Source of the DNA: Ideonella aquatica
Lineage (GTDB): Bacteria; Pseudomonadota; Gammaproteobacteria; Burkholderiales; Burkholderiaceae_C
NCBI RefSeq assembly: GCF_018069755.1
Contig: NZ_JAGQDE010000011.1
Span: forward strand, 116,784 to 180,783
Length of the DNA stretch: 64,000 nucleotides
Direction of reading: 5' to 3'
Both the position numbers and the translations under genes were made by a program. The first letter of the stretch is position 1; the number at the start of each line of letters is the position of its first letter. The notes below the pieces were generated by a model. It worked only from the letters and a program-made list of their open reading frames with translations, made no database searches and had not been told where the DNA came from. Positions 8,770 through 17,249 of the stretch are shown here, in pieces.

Positions 8770-10872
8770 TCAGGGCGGCATGAACCCGATCAGCCCGAAG
8801 CCGGTCCCGGTGACCACCATGCCGCTGTCCAGCACGATCGTCTCCCGCCCGGTGAAGGCCCCGTAGGGCAGGCTCTCGAACGACACGCTGCAGCACTGGT
8901 CGGAGCGCCACAGCCTGCCATCGGAGCCGAACCAGACACCCTTGCGACCCAGGTCACTGAGACCATCGATTGACGTGGTCACGGGTTGCCGCCGGGACTT
9001 CACCCGCAGACCACTGTCGTCGTAGGCCAGCCGGACCAGGTGGCCGGTCGACTGCGCCAACACCAGCCGCCGCCGACCATCGCGCGTCAGCACGTTGCCG
9101 TCGTCGGCCACCTGGCTCAGCAGCTGGCGCGTGGCACCGTCGAACACCAGCGTGCCGAGGGTGGGCACCATGACGACCAGCTCGCGGCTGCCGTTCCCAT
9201 CCAGGTCGAACACCTCCACGCCTCGTATCGGTTGGAAGCCCCAGGAGCCGATCTGCTGGCGCCACTTCTCGGCCCCGGTGGCCAGGTCGTAGGCATAGAC
9301 GAAGCGACCCGCCGAGTTGGTGCCCAGCACCCGGTTGCCAGCCAGCACCTCGGCGACACCGTCGCCATCGACATCGGCCAGCTCCACGGTGGTGAACACC
9401 GATTCCGCGGGCTCACTGGCATTCCGCCAGAGGCGTTGCAGCTTGCCTCGCGTGCTCAGGCCGTAGGCCTCGACGGATCCGGAACCGCCGCGGTCCGTGG
9501 CCACCAGCACGTCCAGACGACCGTCGCCGTCGATGTCCCGCAGCGCCAGCGCGGTGGCGCCGTACAGGCTCAGGCGGCCACCAGACGGCGGCGACGTGGC
9601 CTTGATCTGCAGCGTGCGGCTGTCCATCACGAGGATGCGCCCGTCGCCGGAGGCCCCCGACGCCAGCACGATGTCGGGCACGCCGTCACCGTCGATGTCA
9701 CCCAGCTTCGGGCCGACGAACGGACCGTTCACGGCCAGGCTGGCACCGGCCATCGCGCGCTGCGCGCCATCCATCAGCTGCAGGTTCGGGCCCCGACCAC
9801 CGTCGACCTCCGAGGTGAACAGGATGTCCGGTACCCCGTCACGGGTCAGGTCGGCCACGAGCATGCCCCTCACCCACCAGCCCGGGTTGGCGATCGAGTC
9901 CTTGGCCAGTCCGGTGGCGGCATCAAGCACATGCAACGAGCCCCATTGGCCATCGGCATAGACCAGATCGAGCCGACCATCAAGGTCCATGTCCGCCACC
10001 GCCATCCTGGCGATGTCCTGCGCGGTGCGCGCGGTCCACTTCAGCTGCTGGCTGTCGACGTCAAAGGCGCGGATCTGATAGGCCGTGTCCGAGGCGATCA
10101 GTTCCTGGCGGCCATCGCCATCGATATCGGCCATCACCAGACGCCACCCCATGCCGCCCCGCAGCGTCCATTGCACGCGGCGCGAGGCGCTGTCGACGAT
10201 CTGGCCGGCGGTGGTGGCGATCTCCAGCGCCGGGTCATCGTCCATCTGGCCCACGACGATCCAGTCGCCGCCGACGCCGGACACCGTCCAGTCGACCTGC
10301 GCGTCATGGTGCACCACCAGCTGGCCGTCCTGGCAGACGGACAGTTGCTCGGGCAGGCCGTCGGCGTCCAGATCCGCCTGGGTGAAGCTGACCAGGCCGC
10401 CGCGGAGGGTGCAGGGGCCGTTGACCGACGACAGCAGCACCTTGCTGGCCTGGTCGTAGCTCAGCTGACGCCCGTCCTTCAGCGGCACCAGCAGGCGCCG
10501 CGGCAGCCCCCCCGCCGGCTCGGCCACGAGCAGGCCCACGATCTCGCTGCCCAGGGCGGCCGAACTGAAAAACGGCGTCAGGAGGGTGCCGGAGCCGGAG
10601 CCGCTGACCTTCAGCGCGCGCCAGACCTCGCTGGTGCCGCGGTCGAGGTAGTCGGTCAGGTACACCTCGCGGTCGGCGCCGTTGTCGGCCAGGACCATGC
10701 CGCGCAGGCCGGCGAAGCGCTGGATGGTGGACCAGGCCCAGGTGGCGGCCTGCGGGGTATCGGTGGCGGCCGGCGGACGGCTGCCGGTCTGGCGCGGCGC
10801 GGCGTGGACGCTGGCGCCCACCATCAGACAGGCGGCCGCGCACAGCACGCCGATGGCGTCTGAGAGTCTCAT
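8770..10872 (-). CDS. secreted FG-GAP/VCBS repeat beta-propeller protein (paralog B)
   Basis: A 700-residue exported protein with a signal peptide ending near VHA-AP, followed by FG-GAP blades with loops such as DLDADGLPEQ, DIDGDGRQE, DMDLDGRLD, DIDGDGVPD and DVDGDGVAE. It matches the gene at 6453-8684 blade by blade, including the conserved LRGGLVSFTQADLDADG region and the end FG.IGF. The start is preceded by a purine-rich AGGGGGAAG and, 19-34 bases upstream, by a palindrome-framed -10-like box (10891-10906). It lacks the roughly 30-residue proline-rich insert that follows the signal peptide in paralog A. The function is not known beyond a likely calcium-stabilised extracellular binding role. 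Confidence 0.85.
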   Translation of the reverse strand: MRLSDAIGVLCAAACLMVGASVHAAPRQTGSRPPAATDTPQAATWAWSTIQRFAGLRGMVLADNGADREVYLTDYLDRGTSEVWRALKVSGSGSGTLLTPFFSSAALGSEIVGLLVAEPAGGLPRRLLVPLKDGRQLSYDQASKVLLSSVNGPCTLRGGLVSFTQADLDADGLPEQLSVCQDGQLVVHHDAQVDWTVSGVGGDWIVVGQMDDDPALEIATTAGQIVDSASRRVQWTLRGGMGWRLVMADIDGDGRQELIASDTAYQIRAFDVDSQQLKWTARTAQDIARMAVADMDLDGRLDLVYADGQWGSLHVLDAATGLAKDSIANPGWWVRGMLVADLTRDGVPDILFTSEVDGGRGPNLQLMDGAQRAMAGASLAVNGPFVGPKLGDIDGDGVPDIVLASGASGDGRILVMDSRTLQIKATSPPSGGRLSLYGATALALRDIDGDGRLDVLVATDRGGSGSVEAYGLSTRGKLQRLWRNASEPAESVFTTVELADVDGDGVAEVLAGNRVLGTNSAGRFVYAYDLATGAEKWRQQIGSWGFQPIRGVEVFDLDGNGSRELVVMVPTLGTLVFDGATRQLLSQVADDGNVLTRDGRRRLVLAQSTGHLVRLAYDDSGLRVKSRRQPVTTSIDGLSDLGRKGVWFGSDGRLWRSDQCCSVSFESLPYGAFTGRETIVLDSGMVVTGTGFGLIGFMPP

Positions 10873-10890
10873 CAGTCTTCCCCCTGTGGG

Positions 10891-10906
10891 GCGCCGATTG
10901 TGGCGC
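10891..10906 (-). promoter_or_regulatory. palindrome-framed -10-like box upstream of the FG-GAP gene
   Basis: Read on the minus strand this is GCGCC-ACAATC-GGCGC, a perfect 5-base inverted repeat around a -10-like core. It lies 19-34 bases upstream of the ATG at 10872, a sensible promoter position. The same design recurs at 18743 and 19600 with different arm sequences. It may be a -10 element inside an operator or simply a GC-rich hairpin. Confidence 0.4.
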
Positions 10907-10917
10907 GGAGCGGCCGC

Positions 10918-11778
10918 TCAGGGGCGCAACGCCGCCAGGGCCGCCCCCCCTAGGATCAGGCCACCGCCGATCAGCAGCTGCGGCGTCAGCACGCCGGCGC
11001 CCAGCAGCAGCGACGAGCCGCTGGCCCACAGCACCTCGGTCAGCATGATCACCGCGGTCACGTTGGCCTTCAGGCGCGACACGCCGTACTGCAGCGCCAG
11101 GTTGCTGGCCAGGAAGACGCCGCCCATCGCCACCGCGCCAGCCAACCAGGGGCCGGGTGGGGGCGGCGCGTCCACCTGCAGCATCAGCGCCAGCACGGTG
11201 GAGACCACGCAGCCGCCGACAAACATCGCCAGCCCGCGGCCGCCGCCGCTGCGGTGCGCCTCGCGGCGCAGCAGGATGTTGTTGACCGCGAAGCTGAAAC
11301 CGCCCAGCAGGCCCAGCAGGTCCACCGGCGCCACTGCCAGCGCGCGGCCGGGCTCGGTGGGCCACAGCACCGTGGCGGCGCCCGCCAGGCCCAGCGCCAC
11401 GCGCAGCACCGCGCCGCGTGTGATCGGCTCATGCAGCACCAGGCGCGCCAGCACCACCGCCCACAGCGGCATCACGTAGAACAGCAGGATCACCCGCACC
11501 ACGTCGCCCGCGGTGACACCCCAGTTGAAGCTGGCATTGGTGGTGCCGGCCGCCAGCAGGATGCCCCACAGCGGCGGCGAACCGGCCAGCTCGCGCCAGG
11601 CCCCGGGGCTGCGCCAGCTGATCGCCGCCGAGGCCACCGCGAAGATGATGGCGGTGGCCCACAGCGGGTGCAGACCGGCGTCGTGCAGCTGGCGCATCGG
11701 CCACCACGACAGGCCCCAGGTCATGGCATTGAACAGCAGCCCGGCCACGGCGGCGGGCTGGAGCGCACCGTGCGGCAC
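10918..11778 (-). CDS. EamA/DMT-family membrane transporter
   Basis: About 286 residues with ten predicted hydrophobic helices in two EamA repeats, the usual size of drug/metabolite exporters of the inner membrane. Typical elements are the N-terminal [13 protein letters not shown], a mid-protein [12 protein letters not shown] helix with EPIT, and the final [13 protein letters not shown]...LTEVLWA repeat. The frame is open further upstream but overlaps the DedA gene, so I chose the GTG at 11778, three bases beyond the DedA stop; the hydrophobic helix starts soon after. No good ribosome site is visible, which suggests translational coupling to DedA. The substrate cannot be inferred. Confidence 0.8.
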   Translation of the reverse strand: MPHGALQPAAVAGLLFNAMTWGLSWWPMRQLHDAGLHPLWATAIIFAVASAAISWRSPGAWRELAGSPPLWGILLAAGTTNASFNWGVTAGDVVRVILLFYVMPLWAVVLARLVLHEPITRGAVLRVALGLAGAATVLWPTEPGRALAVAPVDLLGLLGGFSFAVNNILLRREAHRSGGGRGLAMFVGGCVVSTVLALMLQVDAPPPPGPWLAGAVAMGGVFLASNLALQYGVSRLKANVTAVIMLTEVLWASGSSLLLGAGVLTPQLLIGGGLILGGAALAALRP

Positions 11779-11780
11779 CG

Positions 11781-12395
11781 TCAGAGCTGCCGCTCGCGCT
11801 GGCGGCGGCGCCACCAGACCACGCCCACGACCACGATCACCACCCCCAGCAGACCGAAGATGCCGTACTGGAAGTTGTGCACCATGCGCCACATCCAGTC
11901 CCAGTTGCGCGCCCCGAAGTAGCCCAGGTAGACCCAGATCGGCACGCTGATCAATGCCGCCAGGCCATCCATCAGCAACCAGGTGCCAAAGCCCACACGG
12001 TGGCTCATGCCGGCGGTGAAGAACACCGGCGTGCGCAGGCCCGGCAGGAAGCGCGCCACGAACATCACCCAGCGGCCGTACTTTTCGAAGGCGCGCTGCG
12101 CCAGCTCGAAGCGCTCGGGCGTCAGCACGCGGCGGAAGAAGGGCCAGCGCATCACCTTGGCGCCCTGGAAGCGGCCGACGGTGAAGACCAGGCCGTCACC
12201 GATCAACACGCCGGCCATGCCCACCGCAAACATGGTGTGCGGGTCGGCGTAGCCCAGGCCGGCGATCACGCCGCCGGTCACCAGCGTCACGTCCTCGGGC
12301 ACGGGAACACCGAAGCCGCAGATCAGCAGCATGGTGAAAACCGCCAGGTAGCCGTATTCGGTGAAGAGGGGAAGCAGCGCGTTGAAGACGTCCAT
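11781..12395 (-). CDS. DedA-family inner-membrane protein
   Basis: A 204-residue DedA/VTT-domain protein. The family signatures are the N-terminal re-entrant segment [16 protein letters not shown], then [10 protein letters not shown], and the conserved F-A-R-F-L-P-G-x-R motif ([18 protein letters not shown]). It ends with one more helix and a basic [10 protein letters not shown] tail. DedA proteins are linked to phospholipid (undecaprenyl phosphate or phosphatidylethanolamine) flipping and membrane homeostasis; the exact substrate here is unknown. It is divergent from alr across 12396-12596 and followed after two bases by the EamA transporter, probably in one transcript. Confidence 0.9.
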   Translation of the reverse strand: MDVFNALLPLFTEYGYLAVFTMLLICGFGVPVPEDVTLVTGGVIAGLGYADPHTMFAVGMAGVLIGDGLVFTVGRFQGAKVMRWPFFRRVLTPERFELAQRAFEKYGRWVMFVARFLPGLRTPVFFTAGMSHRVGFGTWLLMDGLAALISVPIWVYLGYFGARNWDWMWRMVHNFQYGIFGLLGVVIVVVGVVWWRRRQRERQL

Positions 12396-12596
12396 GGCGG
12401 CGGTGGCGTCGACCCCGCGCGGGCGGCCGCTGCAAGACGGCCAGCGGCCCGGCAGGCGGGCCGGAAACCGCGAATTTACCCCAGCCGTGGCACCAGCCGG
12501 GTGCGCCAGACCCGCACCGAACCGAGGAATTCACGCCCCACCCTCTGGCACACTGCCCGGCGCTCCCCTGTCCGAACCCCCTGTCGCCGCCTGGTC

Positions 12597-13709
12597 ATGC
12601 CCCGTCCGATCGAAGCCCTGGTCCACACCGCCGCCCTGGCCCACAACCTGGCCCGCGCCCGCCAGCAGGCCGGCGACGCCCGCGTCTGGGCAGTGGTCAA
12701 GGCCAATGCCTATGGCCATGGCGTGGAGCGCGCCTTCGAGGGCCTGCGCGCCGCCGACGGCTTCGCGCTGCTGGACCTGGCCGAGGCCGAGCGCCTGCGC
12801 GCGCTGGACTGGCGCGGCCCGATCCTGCTGCTCGAAGGCGTGTTCGAGCCGCGCGACCTGGAGCTGTGCTCGCGCCTGAACCTGTGGCACGCCGTGCACT
12901 GCGAGCAGCAGATCGACTGGCTGGCCGCCCACAAGACCCACCAGCCGCACCGGGTGTTCCTGAAGCTCAACAGCGGCATGAACCGGCTGGGCTTCACGCC
13001 GCGCGCCTTTCGCGCCGCCTGGGCGCGGCTGAATGCGCTGCCGCAGGTGGACGAGGTCTCGCTGATGACCCATTTCTCGGACGCCGACGCCAGCCGCCAC
13101 GGCGGCGACGGCATCGCCCACCAACTGGCCGCCTGGCACGAGGCCACCCACGACCTGCCCGGCGAGCGCAGCCTGGCCAACAGCGCCGCCACGCTGCGCC
13201 ACCTGGACCGCGCCGGCGTGCGCGCCGACTGGGTGCGCGCCGGCATCATGAGCTACGGCGGGGTGCCCGACTACCCCGAGCACGACGCCACCCACTGGGA
13301 CCTGCAGCCGGCGATGACGCTGCGCTCGCGCCTGATCGGCATCCAGCATCTGCAGCCGGGCGACAGCGTGGGCTACGGCAGCGCCTTCACCGCCGAGGCG
13401 CCGATGCGCATCGGCATCGTCGCCTGCGGCTATGCCGACGGCTACCCGCGCCACGCGCCCACCGGCACGCCGGTGCTGGTCGAGGGCCTGCGCACGCGCA
13501 GCATCGGCCGGGTGTCGATGGACATGCTGGCAGTGGACCTGGAGCCGGTGCCGGCGGCGCAGATCGGCAGCGAGGTGACGCTGTGGGGCCAGGGCCCGCG
13601 CGGCACGCGGCTGGACATCGACGAGGTGGCCCGCGCCGCCGGCACCATCGGCTACGAGCTGATGTGCGCGGTCGCGCCGCGCGTGGCCATCCGCGCCGAG
13701 GCGCTCTGA
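12597..13709 (+). CDS. alr: alanine racemase
   Basis: A 370-residue PLP enzyme that interconverts L- and D-alanine for peptidoglycan. Lys35 in [13 protein letters not shown] forms the internal aldimine, and Tyr260 in DSVGYGSAF is the second catalytic base. The N-terminal TIM barrel (with [10 protein letters not shown] and NSAATL) and the C-terminal beta domain ([16 protein letters not shown]) are complete. The ATG at 12597 is chosen because homologous sequence starts at [16 protein letters not shown]; the frame is open upstream but that part lies over dedA on the other strand. No strong ribosome site is visible. The following membrane-protein gene begins one base after the stop, so the two are co-transcribed. 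Confidence 0.95.
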   Translation: MPRPIEALVHTAALAHNLARARQQAGDARVWAVVKANAYGHGVERAFEGLRAADGFALLDLAEAERLRALDWRGPILLLEGVFEPRDLELCSRLNLWHAVHCEQQIDWLAAHKTHQPHRVFLKLNSGMNRLGFTPRAFRAAWARLNALPQVDEVSLMTHFSDADASRHGGDGIAHQLAAWHEATHDLPGERSLANSAATLRHLDRAGVRADWVRAGIMSYGGVPDYPEHDATHWDLQPAMTLRSRLIGIQHLQPGDSVGYGSAFTAEAPMRIGIVACGYADGYPRHAPTGTPVLVEGLRTRSIGRVSMDMLAVDLEPVPAAQIGSEVTLWGQGPRGTRLDIDEVARAAGTIGYELMCAVAPRVAIRAEAL

Positions 13710-13710
13710 C

Positions 13711-14565
13711 ATGGCTGTTGCCTTGCACCGCGCCGCCGCCGCCTTCGAGCGCGCCACCCGCGCCGACCTGCAGCAACGCCGCTGGCTGCGCCTGCATGTG
13801 CTGCTGCTGGCAGGGTTGACCACCGCGCTGTGCTGGGGCGTCTCGGCGCTGTTGCGTTACGCCGGCATGGAGTCGCTGGCCTGGCGGCCGCTGACCGCCG
13901 TGCTGCTGACCTGGCCGCTGTACCTGGGGCTGCTGTGGCTGTGGGGCCGCTGGCTGATCTCGGACGACCGCACCAGCCTGGCCGACGCGCTGGACCCGGG
14001 CGACGCGGTGGGCGACGCTGCCCACCTGGCGGCCGATGGTGCCCGTGCCGCCGCGCGCGGCCTGGCCGAGCTGCGGCGCCCCCCGCTGAGCGGCGGTGGC
14101 GGGCAATTTGGCGGCGGCGGCGCTCAGGCCCACCTTGATCTGCCCGAACCCGCCGGCGAGGCCTTTGAGAACGCCAGCGAGGCCCTGGTCGAGGTCGGCG
14201 GCCGCGCGGTGTCCGGCTCGCTGGACGCGCTGGGCGATGCCGACGAGGGTGCGGTGGTCGTGGTGCCGCTGCTGGTGGTCCTCGGCGTGGCGCTGTCGCT
14301 GGCCGCGGCGCTGGGCTTCGCGGTCTTCGGCCTGTTCGGCGTGGACGTGCTGCTGGGCGTGGCGGTGGAGCTGGCCTTTGCCTCGATGGGGGGTGCGCTG
14401 GCCTGGCGCGCGCAGCGCGAAGGCTGGCTGTCGCACGCCCTGCGCCGCACCACCGGGCCGATGCTGGGCCTGGCGGTGTGCGTGGGCGGGGCCGGCCTGC
14501 TGCTGCACCACTGGCTGCCGCAGGCGCGCACCCTGCCCGAGGCACTGCGCCTGCTGCTGGGCTGA
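13711..14565 (+). CDS. polytopic membrane protein of unknown function
   Basis: 284 residues. There are two hydrophobic helices near residues 28-75 and three or four more from about residue 180 to 265, separated by a soluble Ala/Gly-rich stretch (about 90-170) that contains a run of glycines (GGGGQFGGGG). I do not recognise the family. The gene starts one base after the alr stop and is likely translated by coupling. No catalytic motif is visible. The central low-complexity segment could be a flexible cytoplasmic or periplasmic linker. Confidence 0.75.
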   Translation: MAVALHRAAAAFERATRADLQQRRWLRLHVLLLAGLTTALCWGVSALLRYAGMESLAWRPLTAVLLTWPLYLGLLWLWGRWLISDDRTSLADALDPGDAVGDAAHLAADGARAAARGLAELRRPPLSGGGGQFGGGGAQAHLDLPEPAGEAFENASEALVEVGGRAVSGSLDALGDADEGAVVVVPLLVVLGVALSLAAALGFAVFGLFGVDVLLGVAVELAFASMGGALAWRAQREGWLSHALRRTTGPMLGLAVCVGGAGLLLHHWLPQARTLPEALRLLLG

Positions 14566-14702
14566 GCAGGATTTGGCGCCCCAGTCGCCCGGGCGCCACT
14601 GCCGCGCCGGGTCTGCCGCAAGGCGATGTCGATCGTTTGCACACCGCTCGCCCGGCCCGCTAGGGTGTCGGGTTGAGCACTGCGCAAGGCGAGGACCACA
14701 CG

Positions 14703-14966
14703 ATGACGAACATCCTGATGACACTGCTGGTGGGCCTGGTGGTCGGCGCCGTGGCGCGGCTGCTGATGCCCGGCGACCAGCGCATGGGCTGGACCATGAC
14801 CAGCCTGCTGGGCGTGGCGGGATCGTTCCTGGCCAGCTTTGCCGGTCAGGTGGCGGGCTTTTACGGGGCCGGCGACAAGGCCGGCTGGATCGCCTCGGTG
14901 CTGGGCGCGCTGGTGCTGCTGTTCGTGGTGTCGCGCCTGCAGGGCGCGGGCGGCGACAAGGCCTGA
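14703..14966 (+). CDS. GlsB/YeaQ/YmgE-family stress-response membrane protein
   Basis: An 87-residue protein with three short hydrophobic helices. The pattern LLVGLVVGAVARLLMPG, a second glycine-rich helix with GVAGSFLASFAG and a last helix GWIASVLGALVLLFVV fits the transglycosylase-associated (YeaQ/YmgE/GlsB) family, small inner-membrane proteins often induced by stress. The ATG at 14703 follows GCGAGGA at a normal distance; a TTG ten codons earlier is less likely. A possible -10 (TAGGGT) lies near 14661-14666. It is a monocistron between two unrelated genes. Confidence 0.88.
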   Translation: MTNILMTLLVGLVVGAVARLLMPGDQRMGWTMTSLLGVAGSFLASFAGQVAGFYGAGDKAGWIASVLGALVLLFVVSRLQGAGGDKA

Positions 14967-14985
14967 GCGGCCGCGCGCGGCGGGA

Positions 14986-15261
14986 TCAGCGCGGCAGCTG
15001 CGCGGCGTGGTCCAGCCACTGCCCCAGGGCCTGCACCAGGTCGGCGCGGCTGAACGAGCAGCTTTCCTCGCCCAGCATCACCGCCGTGTCCAGCGGCTGC
15101 AGCAGCCGCTCCAGCACCTGCGCATAGCGCTGCGGCAGGCCATTCCACTGCAGCGCCGCCAAGCGAAAGCGCGCGCAGACGGCCTCGGGGCCGATCTCGC
15201 CGGCTTCGAGCTGGCTCAGCGTGTGGCGCAGGTGGTGGACGGTGGCGTCAATGTCGTTCAT
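14986..15261 (-). CDS. small conserved-looking cytosolic protein, unknown function
   Basis: 91 residues starting at MNDIDATVHHLRHTL, mostly helical and acidic, ending QLPR. The composition (few low-complexity stretches, buried-looking leucines, one Cys-Ser pair near EESCSFSRADL) is protein-like, unlike the shadow frames around it, but I do not recognise a family. The start at 15261 is the first plausible one; no strong ribosome site precedes it. It converges on the GlsB-type gene and is divergent from the 15392 gene. Confidence 0.6.
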   Translation of the reverse strand: MNDIDATVHHLRHTLSQLEAGEIGPEAVCARFRLAALQWNGLPQRYAQVLERLLQPLDTAVMLGEESCSFSRADLVQALGQWLDHAAQLPR

Positions 15262-15391
15262 CGGTGTGGCGCGCGAAACAGGCGCCCCAGGACAGCGCAC
15301 TTCCGGCCATTGTGCCGCGCCTGGCCGCGCTGAAATAGCACCGGGTGCAGCCCCGCCGGGGACCGGGCACCCACACCACCCGGAGCATCCC

Positions 15392-15754
15392 ATGAGCATC
15401 AGCAGCATCCACAGCGGCCGCACCGCCCTGATCCCCACTGACAGCGACCGCGTCAAGCCGGGCCGCCAGCAGGCCCGCGAGGCCCTGGGCGCCGCGCTGG
15501 CCAGCGGCGACCTGGAGGCCGCCCGAACCGCCTTCACCACCCTCAGCGACGCCAGCGCCGAAGGCCGCGTGCGCCGCCCCGACGGCCCCTTCGCCCAGTT
15601 GCAGGCCGCCTTGGCCGCCGGTGACATGCAGGCTGCCGGCAACGCCTTCCAAAAGCTTGTCGAGAAGCGCCAGTCGCACGGCTCCGAGGCCACCAACAAC
15701 CGCCCGCTGGCCCAGGAGGGCACGCTGGGCCGGCATATCGACCTGAGCGCCTGA
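15392..15754 (+). CDS. small two-repeat protein of unknown function
   Basis: 120 residues. After a polar N-terminus (MSISSIHSGRTALIP) there are two copies of a helical repeat: ALGAALASGDLEAARTAF at about 31-48 and QLQAALAAGDMQAAGNAF at about 68-85. The shared form is A-L-x-A-G-D-x-x-A-A-x-x-A-F, resembling a TPR-like helix pair. The start is preceded by CGGAG eight bases upstream. There is no signal peptide. Genes of this general look occur in Burkholderiales without known function. It has a short intergenic region on each side. Confidence 0.7.
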   Translation: MSISSIHSGRTALIPTDSDRVKPGRQQAREALGAALASGDLEAARTAFTTLSDASAEGRVRRPDGPFAQLQAALAAGDMQAAGNAFQKLVEKRQSHGSEATNNRPLAQEGTLGRHIDLSA

Positions 15755-15854
15755 CCCCCCCACGCCGGTCACGGAACCGGCGGACCCAGGCGGGATCCAT
15801 CCGGGTCGGCCGCGCGGGCGTATGCTCGCCGGCACCGATCAGGAGACCCCGCCC

Positions 15855-17249
15855 ATGTCTTGTCTTGACCGCCGCCAGCTCCTCGCGAGCCTGACCGGCG
15901 CCCCGCTGGCCAGCCTGGCCGGCGGCTCCGTCTTCGCGGCCGCCCCGGTGGCTGTGCCGCCCCTTCCGCTGCGCCAGCGCCGCCTGGCCAACGGCCTGCA
16001 GGTCATCAGCCTGCGCGCCGGTGGCGTGGGCACGGTGGCGATCAATGTCTGGTACCGCGTGGGCGGCAAGGACGACCCCGAGGGCCGCTCGGGCTTTGCC
16101 CACCTCTTCGAGCACCTGATGTTCAAGGGCTCGGCGCACATGCTGCCCGAGCAGTTCGACCGCCTGACCGAGGACGTCGGCGGCGAGAACAACGCCTTCA
16201 CCGCCGAGGACGTCACCGCCTACCACGCGGTCGTGCCCTCGCACCACCTGGAGCGCATCCTGTGGGCCGAGGCCGACCGCCTGGCCAGCCTGCGCCTGGA
16301 CGAGGGCAACTTCCGCAGCGAGCGCGCGGTGGTGCAGGAGGAATTCCGCCAGCGCGTGCTGGCCGAGCCCTATGGCCGGCTGTTCAATGCCATCCCCGCC
16401 GCCACCTACCAGCGCCACCCCTACCGGCGCTCGGTGATCGGCAGCATCGAGGACCTGGACGCCGCCACCCTGGACGACGTGCGGCGCTTTCACGCCACCT
16501 ACTACCGGCCCGACAACGCGGTGCTGATCGTGGCCGGCGACTTCGACCCCGCGCAGCTCGATGCCTGGGTCGACCGCTACTTTGCACCCATCCCCCGCCC
16601 CGACACCCCGGTGCCGCGCGTCGACGTGGCCGAGCCGGCCTGGCGCAGCAGCCGGCGCATCGCGGTCACCGGCCCCAGCGTGCCGCTGCCGGCGGTGGTC
16701 GCCATCTGGCAGGGCCCCAAGGCCGGCCACCCGGATGTGGCGGCGCTGTCGGTGGCGCAGGCGCTGCTGTCCTCGGGTGAATCGTCGCGCTTGAACCAGT
16801 CGCTGGTCTACCGCCAGCGCATCGCCCAGGCCGCCGCCTTCCAGGCCGACCCGCACACCGACGCCGGCGCGCTGTTCGCCTACGCCATCGCCGCCGGCCG
16901 CAGCACGCCACAGCAACTGCTGCCGCCGCTGCTGGCCGAGCTGCGCCGCCTGGCTCAGGGGCCGATCCCGGCCGCCGAGCTGGACAAGGTCAAGACGCAG
17001 ATGCTCACCGCCTCGCTGGGCGCGCGCCAGAGCGCCCAGGGCCTGGCCGAGGCCATCGGCTGGGCAGTGATCCACCGCAACGATCCTGAGGCCATCAACC
17101 GCGAGTTGGCCGAGCTGCAGGCCGTCGGCGCGGCCGACGTGCAGCGCGTGCTGCGCCAGTACGTGCTGGGCCGACCCAGCACGGTGCTGCATTACACCCA
17201 GGGCCGCAGCGCGCGGCCCCGCACCCCGACCCGTCAGGAGAGTCGCTGA
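15855..17249 (+). CDS. M16-family zinc peptidase, catalytic subunit
   Basis: 464 residues with an N-terminal export signal beginning DRRQLLASLTG (twin-arginine-like) and ending near FAAAP. The inverted zinc motif HxxEH is intact at His83-Leu-Phe-Glu86-His87 (AHLFEHLMFKG), with the third ligand Glu163 in AVVQEEFRQ, so this is the active member of a pitrilysin/processing-peptidase-like pair. The ATG follows AGGAGACC, and a possible -10 TATGCT lies at 15821-15826. Its stop codon overlaps the start of the next gene by one base. The pair probably forms a periplasmic heterodimer degrading or processing peptides. Confidence 0.92.
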   Translation: MSCLDRRQLLASLTGAPLASLAGGSVFAAAPVAVPPLPLRQRRLANGLQVISLRAGGVGTVAINVWYRVGGKDDPEGRSGFAHLFEHLMFKGSAHMLPEQFDRLTEDVGGENNAFTAEDVTAYHAVVPSHHLERILWAEADRLASLRLDEGNFRSERAVVQEEFRQRVLAEPYGRLFNAIPAATYQRHPYRRSVIGSIEDLDAATLDDVRRFHATYYRPDNAVLIVAGDFDPAQLDAWVDRYFAPIPRPDTPVPRVDVAEPAWRSSRRIAVTGPSVPLPAVVAIWQGPKAGHPDVAALSVAQALLSSGESSRLNQSLVYRQRIAQAAAFQADPHTDAGALFAYAIAAGRSTPQQLLPPLLAELRRLAQGPIPAAELDKVKTQMLTASLGARQSAQGLAEAIGWAVIHRNDPEAINRELAELQAVGAADVQRVLRQYVLGRPSTVLHYTQGRSARPRTPTRQESR

